The notes beneath the pieces were generated by a model. It ran no database searches, had not been told where the DNA came from, and worked only from the letters and a program-made list of their open reading frames with translations. The position numbers were made by a program, and so were the translations under genes. A DNA stretch of 64,000 nt from Acanthopleuribacter pedis (GTDB lineage Bacteria; Acidobacteriota; Holophagae; Acanthopleuribacterales; Acanthopleuribacteraceae), in NCBI RefSeq assembly GCF_017377855.1, contig NZ_JAFREP010000004.1, positions 62,001 to 126,000 on the forward strand, in the 5' to 3' direction. Positions 17,504 through 26,273 of the stretch are shown in pieces. Each line of letters opens with the position of its first letter. Within the stretch, counting starts at the first letter, position 1.

Positions 17504-18265
17504 ATGACCAGTGTATTTGAGGAACCGCCCGAAGGGAACCAAGCCGAACCAGCCAAACCGGAGCCGCCTGCCGCGGCCAAAAGCACCGCCGTCAACGAGC
17601 CGACGGTGATCGAACGCCCCAAGGCGCGCATCATCAAACGCAACGCAACCGGCAAGGACGCGGTGATACCCGGTAACGTTCGCGTGTCCTGCGCCGAATG
17701 CGACGACTCGGTCGCGATCAAACGCCTCCCGAAAGCGGACCAAGAAATCTTGTGCGTGGTTTGCGCCAAAATCCAGAAACACGGCAAACCCTCAACCCGC
17801 AAGGTGCAGAAAGGGCCCCGTTACGAATACGTGACCCATTGCGACAAGTGTGGCAAAGATCAGGAAACGCCGTTCCTGCCCAAGGCGGGTCGTCCCTTTT
17901 TGTGCGACAGCTGCCATCGTCAGGAACCCCAGCGCCACACGGGGCCCCTCAAAAAAGGGGTTCAGGTTCTCGGAACCAAAAAGGAACCGCTCTACTTGGT
18001 GCCTTGCGATACCTGCCCAACCAAGGTAAAGGTAAAATTCGCACCGCGCGAAAGAGAGGCGTTTTATTGCCCGGAATGCTTCGCCAACCGACCACGTCGC
18101 AATAAGGCCCCGGAAAAGAAAACCGACACACGGGTGATGTTCCAAATTGAATGCGCCGCCTGTGGCAAAAACGAAACCGTTGATTTCATTCCGAGTTCGT
18201 TAAGCACCCCGCTGTGTTCCGTCTGTTTTGAAGAACGCAAACACAAAAAGCGCAAACCGCGCTAA
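17504..18265 (+). CDS. Protein with four CxxC-x17-CxxC zinc ribbons
   Basis: 253 aa, function unknown. After a Pro/Ala/Glu-rich disordered N-terminus (residues 1-55) come four zinc-ribbon modules, each with exactly 17 residues between the two CxxC knuckles: C63/C66-C84/C87, C113/C116-C134/C137, C168/C171-C189/C192 and C217/C220-C238/C241. This matches the recognised CxxC-x17-CxxC domain, usually present once or twice in short proteins. The linkers are basic (KKRKPR at the very end), so nucleic-acid binding is a reasonable guess. The ATG at 17504 has only a weak upstream site (TAGGGA, about 10 bases away), so the exact start is less sure than the domains. The gene is monocistronic. Confidence 0.8.
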   Translation: MTSVFEEPPEGNQAEPAKPEPPAAAKSTAVNEPTVIERPKARIIKRNATGKDAVIPGNVRVSCAECDDSVAIKRLPKADQEILCVVCAKIQKHGKPSTRKVQKGPRYEYVTHCDKCGKDQETPFLPKAGRPFLCDSCHRQEPQRHTGPLKKGVQVLGTKKEPLYLVPCDTCPTKVKVKFAPREREAFYCPECFANRPRRNKAPEKKTDTRVMFQIECAACGKNETVDFIPSSLSTPLCSVCFEERKHKKRKPR

Positions 18266-18345
18266 TCGGCCTCGGCATCGCGCCGGGTCATCCAATTGAA
18301 TAAGGGCCGTCCTGCCCGAAACATCCAAAGGGGGAGTGAGCAAGC

Positions 18346-19701
18346 ATGAGCAAATCCATTCGCATCGGAAACGGACAGGGATTTTGGGGGGACAGCATCG
18401 ACGCCCCTGTTCGTTTGTTACGCGGTGGTCCCATTGATTACATCACGATGGACTACCTTGCCGAAGTCACCATGTCGATCATGCAGCGCCAAAAACTGAA
18501 GCGGCCCGACCGCGGTTACGCCCACGATTTTGTGGCCTTTATCGACAAGGTTCTGCCCGAACTGGTCGAACGCAACGTGAAGGTGATTGCCAACGCGGGC
18601 GGGGTCAATCCCGAGGCCTGCCAAAAAGCCTTGATGGATGTGGCCGCCAAACACGGCCTAAAAGGCGTCAAAATTGCCACGGTCACCGGCGATGATATTC
18701 TCGACCGCCTGGAAGATTTTGGCCGGCAAGGCGAAAAATTCGCCAACATGGACACGGGTGAAGGTTTGTTCGACAAGGAACGCCACATCTTGTCGGCCAA
18801 CGTATACGCGCCCACCAACGGCATCGTTGAAGCCCTCGACCAAGGCGCGCAAATCGTGGTAACCGGCCGCGGCACCGACCCCGGTTTGGTCCTCGGTCCC
18901 ATGATTCACGAATTCGGCTGGGACTGGGCCGATTGGGACAAACTAGCCTTGGGTACGGTGGCCGGCCACATCCTCGAATGCGGCGCCCAGTGTACCGGCG
19001 GCAACTTCACCAATTGGGAAGAGGTCCCCAACATGGCGGATATCGGGTATCCCATCGTCGAGGTCAACGACCGCGGCGAGGTGGTGATTACCAAACACGA
19101 CAGCCAAGGCGGCCTCGTCACCATCGATACGGTTTCCGAGCAGCTGTTGTACGAAATGGGTGATCCCAACGATTACATCACGCCCGATGTGGTGGTGGAC
19201 TTCACCAGCATTCAGCTCGAAGACCTGGGCAACGATCGCGTTGCGGTCAAAAACGTCAAAGGCAAACCCAAAACCGACTTCTACAAGGTTTCGATTTCCT
19301 ACCTAAACGGTTTTAAGGCCACGGGTCAGTTAACGGTTTCCGGACCCAACGCCTACCAGAAAGCCCATAAATGTGCCGAGATTCTGTGGACGCGTTTGGA
19401 AGCGGCGGGCTACAGCTACGATGACCAATTGACCGAATACCTGGGTGTCGGTGTGTGCCACGAGGGCATTCGCCACCAGGACGATCCACCCGAGGTGGTG
19501 TTGCGCGTCGGGGTTAAAGATCAGGACAAAGCGCGCGTGGACCGTTTCGGCAAAGAAATCGCCCCCTTGGTGACCAGCGGACCCCCGGGTGTCACCGGTT
19601 TCGCGGGCGGGCGGCCCAAGGCGCAAGAAATCGTCGCCTACTGGCCGGCGTTGTTGCGCAAAGAGTTAATCGATGTCCATGTCAATGTCACGGAGGTGTA
19701 A
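18346..19701 (+). CDS. AtuA-family (DUF1446) acyclic terpene utilisation-like protein
   Basis: 451 aa. The start SKSIRIGNGQGFWGDSIDAP, followed by LLRGGPIDYITMDYLAEVTM, and the inner VTGRGTDPGLVLGPMIHEFG segment with LECGAQCTGGNFTNW are characteristic of AtuA/DUF1446. In Pseudomonas atuA belongs to the citronellol/geraniol degradation cluster, but its biochemical role is unresolved and the family is much wider than terpene degraders. GGGGGAG lies just before the ATG. It is directly followed, with a two-base gap, by the small AtuA-related gene, with which it is often fused in other bacteria. Confidence 0.9.
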   Translation: MSKSIRIGNGQGFWGDSIDAPVRLLRGGPIDYITMDYLAEVTMSIMQRQKLKRPDRGYAHDFVAFIDKVLPELVERNVKVIANAGGVNPEACQKALMDVAAKHGLKGVKIATVTGDDILDRLEDFGRQGEKFANMDTGEGLFDKERHILSANVYAPTNGIVEALDQGAQIVVTGRGTDPGLVLGPMIHEFGWDWADWDKLALGTVAGHILECGAQCTGGNFTNWEEVPNMADIGYPIVEVNDRGEVVITKHDSQGGLVTIDTVSEQLLYEMGDPNDYITPDVVVDFTSIQLEDLGNDRVAVKNVKGKPKTDFYKVSISYLNGFKATGQLTVSGPNAYQKAHKCAEILWTRLEAAGYSYDDQLTEYLGVGVCHEGIRHQDDPPEVVLRVGVKDQDKARVDRFGKEIAPLVTSGPPGVTGFAGGRPKAQEIVAYWPALLRKELIDVHVNVTEV

Positions 19702-19703
19702 GC

Positions 19704-20036
19704 ATGAAACGCGTTAAATTGGCGGAAATCGCCCATGCCAGATCCGGCGACAAAGGCGACGGTTCCAACGTTGGTTTGATCGCGTACAGCGATCGTGGCT
19801 TTGAAATTTTGCGCGATCAGGTCACGATCGACCGGGTCAAAGCGCATTTCGCCAAGATTTGTCACGGCGAGGTGCAGCGTTTTGAGATCCCCAACCTGAA
19901 GGCGCTGAATTTTCTGCTGGGTGACAGCCTCGGCGGCGGTGGCACCGAATCCATCAAAACCGACGCCCAGGGTAAAACCCACGGCATGGCCCTGCTGGAA
20001 ATGGAAGTAGAGGTTCCCCTCGATTTCAACCGGTAA
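19704..20036 (+). CDS. AtuA-related C-terminal-type protein
   Basis: 110 aa. LAEIAHARSGDKGDGSNVGL at the N-terminus and FLLGDSLGGGGTESIKTDAQ near the end identify the ferredoxin-fold domain that forms the C-terminus of longer AtuA proteins. Here it is a separate gene starting two bases after the DUF1446 gene. The two products probably work as one complex; the substrate is not known. Confidence 0.88.
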   Translation: MKRVKLAEIAHARSGDKGDGSNVGLIAYSDRGFEILRDQVTIDRVKAHFAKICHGEVQRFEIPNLKALNFLLGDSLGGGGTESIKTDAQGKTHGMALLEMEVEVPLDFNR

Positions 20037-20055
20037 AAGGCGTCTCGTCACATTG

Positions 20056-20103
20056 AAACACCCATCTTTGGTTCCTTCTTGGAATCGAGATGGGTGTTTT
20101 TCA
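20056..20103 (+). terminator. Terminator after the AtuA pair
   Basis: AAACACCCATCT pairs with AGATGGGTGTTT (12 bp), loop about 20 bases, followed by further T residues. It ends the two-gene AtuA operon. Confidence 0.8.
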
Positions 20104-20149
20104 TTGAGGGACCGGCCACGAATGGATTGCCGGTGTATCAACATGGCTG

Positions 20150-20660
20150 GATTGGGTGTTGCCCCGGCGCGCCCCGAAGGGTTGTGGGGCCGACGCCTTC
20201 AGCGTCTACACGACGGGAACCCCCGGGGACCCAGGGCAAAGGGTTGTGTCCCACAACCCTTTGCCCTGGGCTGAAATCACCAGCCCCGCGGGACCTATGC
20301 GCCTTCAGCGCAACCAGTCGAAGTTCACCTCCGGTTCACGATTTAAATAAGTTGTGGTCCGTGGTTTACGGCGTGCGACCCCGTTGGGGTTCGCCGGATC
20401 AAAACACCGCCAAACACACCACCCATCGAGCCATGCACGGCTCTGTATTGACCCGGCGCGCCCCGGAGCGGGCCGCACTACCGTATCCATGGACCATGCT
20501 TTGAATGAATGCGAGGCTTCGCCTCGCCACGCTGGACGCATCCTGAAGGGATGCACTATGTTAGCCCCGGGTACGACCATTGAAAATGGTCGCACCCTGG
20601 GTGCCTGGGGTTCACGAACGGGAAAACCCTGAAAGGGTTGACACCACAGGTGTTACGGGT
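20150..20660. repeat. Array of at least eleven short perfect hairpins
   Basis: In about 500 bp I count many separate palindromes with tight loops: 20192-20206 (GACGC/GCGTC), 20230-20270 (19-bp arms), 20298-20312, 20379-20391, 20428-20443, 20511-20527 (GCGAGGC/GCCTCGC), 20538-20554 (GCATCC/GGATGC), 20574-20592 (CGACCATT/AATGGTCG), 20592-20604, 20625-20639 (AACCCT/AGGGTT) and 20641-20653. They have different sequences but similar size and spacing. Overlapping frames here are not real genes. Comparable hairpin-dense repeats occur in some environmental bacterial genomes; their function is unknown to me. Confidence 0.75.
20230..20270. repeat. Large perfect palindrome within the hairpin array
   Basis: Two 19-base arms (CCCAGGGCAAAGGGTTGTG and its complement) with a 3-base loop. 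No T run on either side, so it is not a typical terminator. Confidence 0.85.
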
Positions 20661-20709
20661 TGTGAATCCCGCGGGGTAGACCCAACGGTACGCTGGATCG
20701 GGAAAAAGG

Positions 20710-21042
20710 TTAATCGAGGGCGCTGATCGCTTTTTCAACCGAGGGATAAATGTTGATCATGTCGTGCAGGCGGGTCAGCTTAAACAGGTGCAACACCCGT
20801 TCGTTGGAGGCACAAATCGCCAGCTCGTCTTTGATCCCGGTCATTTTGAAACAATAGACAACGGCGGCTAAACCGCTACTATCAATGAAATCTACGCCGG
20901 TAAGGTCAAGAACCACAAAGGCTTCGTATTTGTCGATGATCTTGTGAAACTCATCTTTAAAGGTTGCCGCAACCTTGGCGTCCAATTTCTCAGTGGTAAC
21001 TCTTACCAGAACATACCGTGGCTCGGATTTTACTTCTAACAC
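20710..21042 (-). CDS. STAS-domain anti-anti-sigma factor-like protein
   Basis: 110 aa from GTG 21042, which has AGGAG six bases upstream; a longer frame to TTG 21081 lacks a ribosome site. The STAS fold fills the protein, and the phospho-site loop reads DFIDSSGLAA with S55/S56 at the regulatory position. SpoIIAA-like proteins of this kind bind an anti-sigma kinase or act in signalling complexes when dephosphorylated. No kinase or phosphatase lies next to it, so the partner is elsewhere. Confidence 0.9.
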   Translation of the reverse strand: MLEVKSEPRYVLVRVTTEKLDAKVAATFKDEFHKIIDKYEAFVVLDLTGVDFIDSSGLAAVVYCFKMTGIKDELAICASNERVLHLFKLTRLHDMINIYPSVEKAISALD

Positions 21043-21184
21043 ATGGTGCTCCTGCTCGGTGCTGTTGGTGTGGGGGCTCAATCACAGAAGTTTAACAATT
21101 CCCATGCCGAGGGAACATCCCTCTTTTGAAGAAACCTGGCGCACCGCTGATGAACCAATCGGCAAAAGAGAAAAGTGCTTTAAT

Positions 21185-22720
21185 TCAAGGTACCGGGCTG
21201 GATGTATTGGCACGACGGTGGATAAAATCCGGCAAGCCGCCGCCGATTTGGCCCATGGAGTGTTCGTAGCGCACCGCCGCCTGCGCCGGGTTAAAGGGAA
21301 TCCCCAACTTCTCGCGTACCTCGCGCTCCATATCGCCGCGGATGGTGACCAACTCGTCGGGGCTGAGAAAGTCGGTGTAGACAAAAGAACGGTAACCGCC
21401 GTTGGGATCGCCCTTGTAGTAATCAGCGGTCTCGTTGTAATCCAGCTCGATCTGAAACAATCGATCCCCGGTTTTGCGGTAGGTATAGCAGTAAATGCCG
21501 GGTTCCCCGGTGGGCACCGCGTGGTCGTAATAAGGGGTACCGGGGAAGGTGGTGATGATGGTGACGTCGAAGTCGTCGGGTTGGGTAGCAAGCAGCCAGT
21601 CCAAGGTATCGGTCGCGGTTTGCGTCGATTCACCCGGGTGACCCAGCGACATCAGCGCTTTGACCTTGATCCCGGCCCGGTGGGCCGTCTCCATACAGCG
21701 ACTGTTGTCCGCACGGGTCGCTTTTTTGTTCATGTTCTCAAGAATACGCGGCGACCCGGACTCAAAACCCGACAACAACCAACGGAAACCGGCACGGTAC
21801 ATAGCCTGCGCCTGCTCCGGCGTGAAGAGTTCGGATTTCACAAAGCCGCGAAAGCGGAACGCGGTCCCAAGCGACATCTGGAGGTCGCTCAAGGCGTTCA
21901 TCAAGGCCACCATCTCGGGATTCACATTGAGCTCGTCGTCGTAAAACATAAACCCGGTATACCCGTAATCACGGTGGATATCGGCCACCTCGCGCACGAT
22001 GTTGGCCACCGAACGGTTGCGGATACGGCGCAGAAAAGGCGCCTCGCGGCCGCCGCAAAAGCCACAGGCAAACGGGCAACCCAGTTGGGCGATCAAACTG
22101 GTGGCCGGAAAGCCGTCGATTTGGTAGTGGTAACTTTTCAGATCGACCAAATGGCGCGCGGGGAAGGGGTGGGCCTCGTAGCGGGCGTTGCTCATAAACA
22201 GCGGCGAGCTTTTTAGGTTGGCGTCGATCACCTTGGGCGCGTCGGCCCGCAAGGCTTCAAAAACCGCGTCCTCACCGTCGCCGCAAACCAAGACGTCGAA
22301 CATGGCGTCCAACTGTTCAAAAGCCCGCGTGGCCCGGTCGGGAACGCCGCGTTTCACTTCTTTTTTGTAGGCGGTATGAATCAAGGTGACGTGGGGGCCG
22401 CCCAAAATCAACCGCGCCGCGGGTTGCGCGCGGCGCAAGCACCGGGCGATGCGCGCGGTTTGCGGCATTTGCGGCGTGGTCGAGGTCAGACCGAAGAGGC
22501 GGGTTTCCGGGTTCTGCACACAGTAATCTTCCAGCACCGCCTCAAAATTTTCGATCCCGGACAAGTCGAGCACGTCCAGCGGCACGCCGGCACGTTCCAA
22601 CACGGCGGCAACCTTGAGCAAGCCCAAATTCACAAAAACCCGTTCGTCCAGCAAAAAGATCGACGGCGGCATCACCAGGCAAATTTTACCGGTCTCCACC
22701 CTGTCGCTTTGGTTCGTCAA
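21185..22720 (-). CDS. B12-binding-domain radical SAM protein
   Basis: 511 aa. The N-terminal part (residues 10-170) is a cobalamin-binding fold: a start of the LVMPPSIFLLDERVFVNLGL kind, then LFGLTSTTPQM and LILGGPHVTL; there is no DxHxxG motif, as in many of this class. The radical SAM cluster cysteines are C215-x3-C219-x2-C222 (GCPFACGFCGG). The core follows with FMFYDDELNVN and LSGFESGSPRIL. Such enzymes methylate or rearrange unreactive carbons, often in lipid, hopanoid or natural-product synthesis. Neighbours do not reveal the substrate. Confidence 0.92.
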   Translation of the reverse strand: MTNQSDRVETGKICLVMPPSIFLLDERVFVNLGLLKVAAVLERAGVPLDVLDLSGIENFEAVLEDYCVQNPETRLFGLTSTTPQMPQTARIARCLRRAQPAARLILGGPHVTLIHTAYKKEVKRGVPDRATRAFEQLDAMFDVLVCGDGEDAVFEALRADAPKVIDANLKSSPLFMSNARYEAHPFPARHLVDLKSYHYQIDGFPATSLIAQLGCPFACGFCGGREAPFLRRIRNRSVANIVREVADIHRDYGYTGFMFYDDELNVNPEMVALMNALSDLQMSLGTAFRFRGFVKSELFTPEQAQAMYRAGFRWLLSGFESGSPRILENMNKKATRADNSRCMETAHRAGIKVKALMSLGHPGESTQTATDTLDWLLATQPDDFDVTIITTFPGTPYYDHAVPTGEPGIYCYTYRKTGDRLFQIELDYNETADYYKGDPNGGYRSFVYTDFLSPDELVTIRGDMEREVREKLGIPFNPAQAAVRYEHSMGQIGGGLPDFIHRRANTSSPVP

Positions 22721-22976
22721 CAGCTACCCCTTCCACGGTGATTCAGACGTGCGCCGCCGGCATTACCCCATGCAACAGCGGGAAAAAAAGCTGGAATCCG
22801 CTCTATGATCCGCACTAAGCGCGCCGCAATGGCGGGAGCTAAAGTAGGCGAAATAAGAATCGGAAAACACCTTCTCGGTGAAATCCACGGCATGGTACGT
22901 CGTTCTGTCCCATGCTAATACAAGTATCGGGCCGTTATGGTTTTGTCATGAGCGGCTTGCCAGCACGCGCGGCGCG

Positions 22977-23975
22977 TTAGAGGGTGAGGGATTCCTCTTC
23001 CATACTGAGCAATTCCTCGAAATACGCGATGGTTTTGACCAAACCTTGGTTGAGTTTGGTACGCGGCGACCAGGCCAAGTAGCCGTTGGCGAGGGTCAAA
23101 TCGGGACGGCGTTTTTTGGGATCGTCTTGGGTAGCGGGCAGGTGTTTGATCGGTGAGCGCGAACCGGTCAGGAGCAGAACGCGTTTGGCGAGTTCGAGGA
23201 TGGTGATTTCTTCCTGGGAACCGAGGTTCATGGGACCGCCGACGTCACGCGGGCTGGCCATGAGTGCCTGAAGGCCGCCGAGCAGGTCGTCGACATAACA
23301 GAACGAGCGCGTTTGCGAGCCGTCCCCATAAATCGTAATCGGCTCATTGCGCAAGGCTTGCACGATGAAGTTGGAAACCACGCGGCCGTCGTTGATCTGC
23401 ATGCGCGGGCCGTAGGTATTAAAAATACGCGCAACCTTGATGTCCAAACCGTGTTGGCGACGGTACTCGTAACAAAGGGTTTCGGCGCAGCGCTTGCCCT
23501 CGTCGTAGCAGGCGCGAATGCCGGTCACACTCACGCTGCCGTGGTAGGTCTCGCTCTGGGGTGAAACATCGGGATCGCCGTAAACCTCACTGGTGGAGGC
23601 CTGTAGAATTTTGGCGTTGTTCTTTTTGGTTAAACCCAACATGTTGAGCATGCCGATCACGCAGGTTTTGATGGTGCGAATCGGGTTCTGCTGGTAGTGA
23701 ACCGGCGAGGCGGGGCAAGCGAGGTTGTAAATTTCATCCACCTCGACATAGAGCGGCTGGATGATGTCCTGTTCGATAATGGCCAAGCGCGGATGGTGTA
23801 ACAGGTGTTTGATGTTGCGTTTGGGCCCGCTGAGGAAGTTGTCGACGATCAGCACCTCGTGGCCTTGGTGAAGCAAACGGGCGGTTAAATGGGAACCGAT
23901 GAAGCCGGCGCCACCCGTCACCAAGACGCGTTTTCGTTTGCCGGTGTTGTGTTCCTGTCGTTGGCCGTTGCTCAC
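22977..23975 (-). CDS. NAD-dependent epimerase/dehydratase, UDP-glucuronate decarboxylase-like
   Basis: 332 aa extended-SDR sugar-nucleotide enzyme. The nucleotide motif [12 protein letters not shown] is near residues 19-30, the catalytic pair is Y-x3-K in [11 protein letters not shown], and the segment [20 protein letters not shown] followed by STSEVYGDP is typical of UDP-xylose synthase (Uxs), which makes UDP-xylose from UDP-glucuronate. UDP-xylose would feed surface polysaccharide or lipid A decoration. UDP-glucose from galU at 49.7 kb is the upstream precursor. A dTDP-glucose dehydratase or another epimerase is a less likely alternative. Confidence 0.88.
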   Translation of the reverse strand: MSNGQRQEHNTGKRKRVLVTGGAGFIGSHLTARLLHQGHEVLIVDNFLSGPKRNIKHLLHHPRLAIIEQDIIQPLYVEVDEIYNLACPASPVHYQQNPIRTIKTCVIGMLNMLGLTKKNNAKILQASTSEVYGDPDVSPQSETYHGSVSVTGIRACYDEGKRCAETLCYEYRRQHGLDIKVARIFNTYGPRMQINDGRVVSNFIVQALRNEPITIYGDGSQTRSFCYVDDLLGGLQALMASPRDVGGPMNLGSQEEITILELAKRVLLLTGSRSPIKHLPATQDDPKKRRPDLTLANGYLAWSPRTKLNQGLVKTIAYFEELLSMEEESLTL

Positions 23976-24105
23976 GTGGTCGCTCTCCAGGGTCGGTCGC
24001 GCCGGGTTGGTTCAAGTGGATCTCGCATCATTCTAACCGAATGTGGTGCCGCCATTGGAAAAGGATGGGGGACAAAGGCGGATTTCGGCGGGGCGGTGCC
24101 CGTGG

Positions 24106-25017
24106 TTAATGGTAGCTGATGTGTTCTTCCAGAAATTGGTGCAGGGAAAACAAGCTGCCCAAAAGACCCGAGAAGGCACCCGCAAACAAGATCAGGAACA
24201 CCCACTGAAGCGGCAGGAATTCAGGCTCTAAGTTACCCAGAATGAAGGTAGCGTTGCCGGTAAGGAAATGGTTCACGGCGAGGTAACCGGCATACACTAA
24301 GGCAACCCCGGCCGAGGCGCCCAACAAGCCTTGCAACACGCCCTCGATAATAAAGGGACCGCGAATGTAGGCACGCGAGGCCCCAACCAGCTTCATGATG
24401 TCGACCTCTTCACGCCGGGTGAAAAAGGTCAGTTTAAGCACATTCGAGATGGTGAAAATCGAAGAAAAAATCACAATCACCCCAAAGAACCAACCGGCCA
24501 TTTGGATGAAACCGGCGAACATACCCAGGCGTTTAAAGATCTCTTCGTCGTAATAAACCTCTTCGATGCCGCCGAAGGTGGAGAGTTCGTCCTTGAGCGT
24601 CGTGTAGGTTTGTTGTTTGGTGCCGCGCAGCAGGAACACCTCGAAGGAAGCGGGGAAGGGGTTATCTTCCAGGCCCTCGGTAACCTTATCGTAGGCGGCA
24701 AACTTTTCATCAAACCGCATGCGCGCCTGATCTTTGCTGAGGTAGGTGAAGGTGTCGATAAAAAAGGATTTGCCCAGGTAGGCCTGGATTTCGGCGCGTT
24801 CTTCCTCGGTGATTTCCTCGGTCAGGAAAATGTTGAACTGGATTTGTTTTTGCCAGTCGAGGGCCAGGTTTTGTAGGTTCAAACCGACGAACATGAAGGA
24901 GCCGAGGATGAACATCGCGAACATGATGGTACCGAGCGAAAGTAAATTGAGGATGCGGGTGCGCCAAAGGCTGGTAATCGCCTCGGAAAAGGAGAAATAA
25001 AGGAACTGCAGCATCAA
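24106..25017 (-). CDS. ftsX: Cell division permease-like protein FtsX
   Basis: 303 aa. Four predicted membrane helices: one at about 20-42 (LLSLGTIMFAMFILGSFMFV), then a large periplasmic domain and three more from about 180 (WFFGVIVIFSSIFTI), 230 and 270. The layout matches FtsX, which with FtsE forms an ABC-like complex that activates septal peptidoglycan hydrolases in the periplasm. It overlaps ftsE by four bases and is co-transcribed with it. Confidence 0.95.
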   Translation of the reverse strand: MMLQFLYFSFSEAITSLWRTRILNLLSLGTIMFAMFILGSFMFVGLNLQNLALDWQKQIQFNIFLTEEITEEERAEIQAYLGKSFFIDTFTYLSKDQARMRFDEKFAAYDKVTEGLEDNPFPASFEVFLLRGTKQQTYTTLKDELSTFGGIEEVYYDEEIFKRLGMFAGFIQMAGWFFGVIVIFSSIFTISNVLKLTFFTRREEVDIMKLVGASRAYIRGPFIIEGVLQGLLGASAGVALVYAGYLAVNHFLTGNATFILGNLEPEFLPLQWVFLILFAGAFSGLLGSLFSLHQFLEEHISYH

Positions 25018-25700
25018 TTCTCCTCGCCGTGTACCTGCGATCCACTGTCGTGATCCAAACGGCCCGCATTCAGCGAAATCACGCGTTTGCGCATCCGTTG
25101 AATCATATCGCGGTCGTGGGTTGCCACCAATACGGTCGTTCCCTTGCGATTAATTTTCTCGAACAGGTTCATGATATCGGCGGCGCGGTCCGGGTCGAGG
25201 TTGCCGGTGGGTTCGTCGGCCACCAGCAGGACCGGGTCGTTGACGATGGCGCGTGCCACCGCCACGCGTTGTTGTTCACCCCCCGAAAGTTCGAGCGGGT
25301 AGAAGTGGGTTTTGTGTTGCAAGCCGACCATTTTCAGTACATTGTGCGCACGACGTCTGCGTTCCTTGAGATCAATCCCCAGCGTCTTCAGCACGAAGGT
25401 CACGTTTTCAAACACGGTTTTGTTGCGAATCAGTTTGAAATCCTGAAAAACAACCCCGATGGAGCGGCGCAGACGGGGGATTTTGTTAACCGGAATCGAG
25501 CTGACATTTTGACCGTGAACCAAAATCTGTCCCTTCTTTGGGATTTCTTCACGAATGATCAACTTCAGTAGCGTTGTTTTTCCGGCACCACTGGGACCCG
25601 TTAGAAAAATAAACTCGCCAGGATTAATGGTGAACGAGATATCGGACAAGGCAAAGACGTCTTTTTGATAAGATTGGTATACATGGTAAAAACGAATCAT
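25014..25700 (-). CDS. ftsE: Cell division ATP-binding protein FtsE
   Basis: 228 aa, normal length. Walker A GPSGAGKTTLLKLI (about 36-49), signature LSGGEQQRVAVARAIV, Walker B LLVADEPTGNLD and the switch histidine in VATHDRDM. FtsE energises FtsX at the division site. It is the first gene of the ftsEX pair; the region upstream holds nested repeats. Confidence 0.96.
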   Translation of the reverse strand: MIRFYHVYQSYQKDVFALSDISFTINPGEFIFLTGPSGAGKTTLLKLIIREEIPKKGQILVHGQNVSSIPVNKIPRLRRSIGVVFQDFKLIRNKTVFENVTFVLKTLGIDLKERRRRAHNVLKMVGLQHKTHFYPLELSGGEQQRVAVARAIVNDPVLLVADEPTGNLDPDRAADIMNLFEKINRKGTTVLVATHDRDMIQRMRKRVISLNAGRLDHDSGSQVHGEEN

Positions 25701-25814
25701 TGAGGTCCCATCACAAAGTCGGTTGCCGAACCGGTGTCATCCGCTGACGAGCCGGCGGGATGAACAGGTCAAATACTTTGGCATCAGATCTTTAGCCTTA
25801 ACTCGGATCTTAGT

Positions 25815-26189
25815 TTTGACCTAAGAAACGCGACGCGGTGATTTTCGCTAAACCTCTGGGCTGCAACGGCTTGGGAAAATGCTCACCGCACCCAACGGGT
25901 GCGGTCGTGCGCGACCCCGGCTCGCTTTTTCCAAGCCATTTCGCTCCAGATCTTTAGCGAAAATCCCTAGCCCGCATTTCTCACAAGGATTCGTAGCGAG
26001 AAGCTGAAAGCCTTGTGAGTACGAAGATTACGACCGAGAGACGACACAAGGGTCCGACCTTTCGGCGTAGCAGCGCTACGACGAAGGCGGCTCGACCAAG
26101 TAAGCGAAGTAATCGCAAGGGTTTCGGCTTCGTAGCAGAATTCCTTGTGAGAAATGCGGGCTAGCTCTTATCGCGCCTCTTAGGTCTGA
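25815..26189 (-). mobile_element. Family-2 MITE-like repeat, copy 2, split by a family-1 insertion
   Basis: The family-2 ends are at 25820 (CCTAAGAAACGCG) and 26184 (CGCGCCTCTTAGG), flanked by TTTGA and TCTGA (4 of 5 matching). Its sequence runs to the CCAGATCTTTAGCGAAAATC segment, is then interrupted by the family-1 copy, and resumes with CTCTTATCGCGCC. It is in the opposite orientation to copies 1 and 4. Confidence 0.9.
25967..26164 (-). mobile_element. Family-1 MITE-like repeat, full-length copy inside family 2
   Basis: A 190-bp element (25971-26160) with perfect 18-base ends CCCGCATTTCTCACAAGG/complement, flanked by CTAG on both sides (25967-25970 and 26161-26164). The interior is the reverse of the copy at 5878-6070. 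Confidence 0.92.
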
Positions 26190-26273
26190 TCATAATCTCA
26201 TCTGACGCCGGCGCCGGCAATAAGATTCAAACAATGCGGGGGAGCGGTAACGTGCCAAACCTCACCATATTGA

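Larger units (their letters stand above)
25701..26273. other. Spacer with nested repeat elements
   Basis: About 570 bp between ftsE and the PspF-like gene. Two thirds of it is a family-2 repeat interrupted by a family-1 repeat. No gene is supported. Confidence 0.8.

Noticed and set aside
17490..17510. GCCACCATG at the zinc-ribbon start looks like a eukaryotic Kozak site
   Set aside because: Coincidence in a GC-rich bacterial sequence; nothing else here is eukaryotic.
20053..20738. Overlapping frames across the hairpin array
   Set aside because: The peptides come from palindromic DNA read in several frames; no ribosome sites and no recognisable domain.
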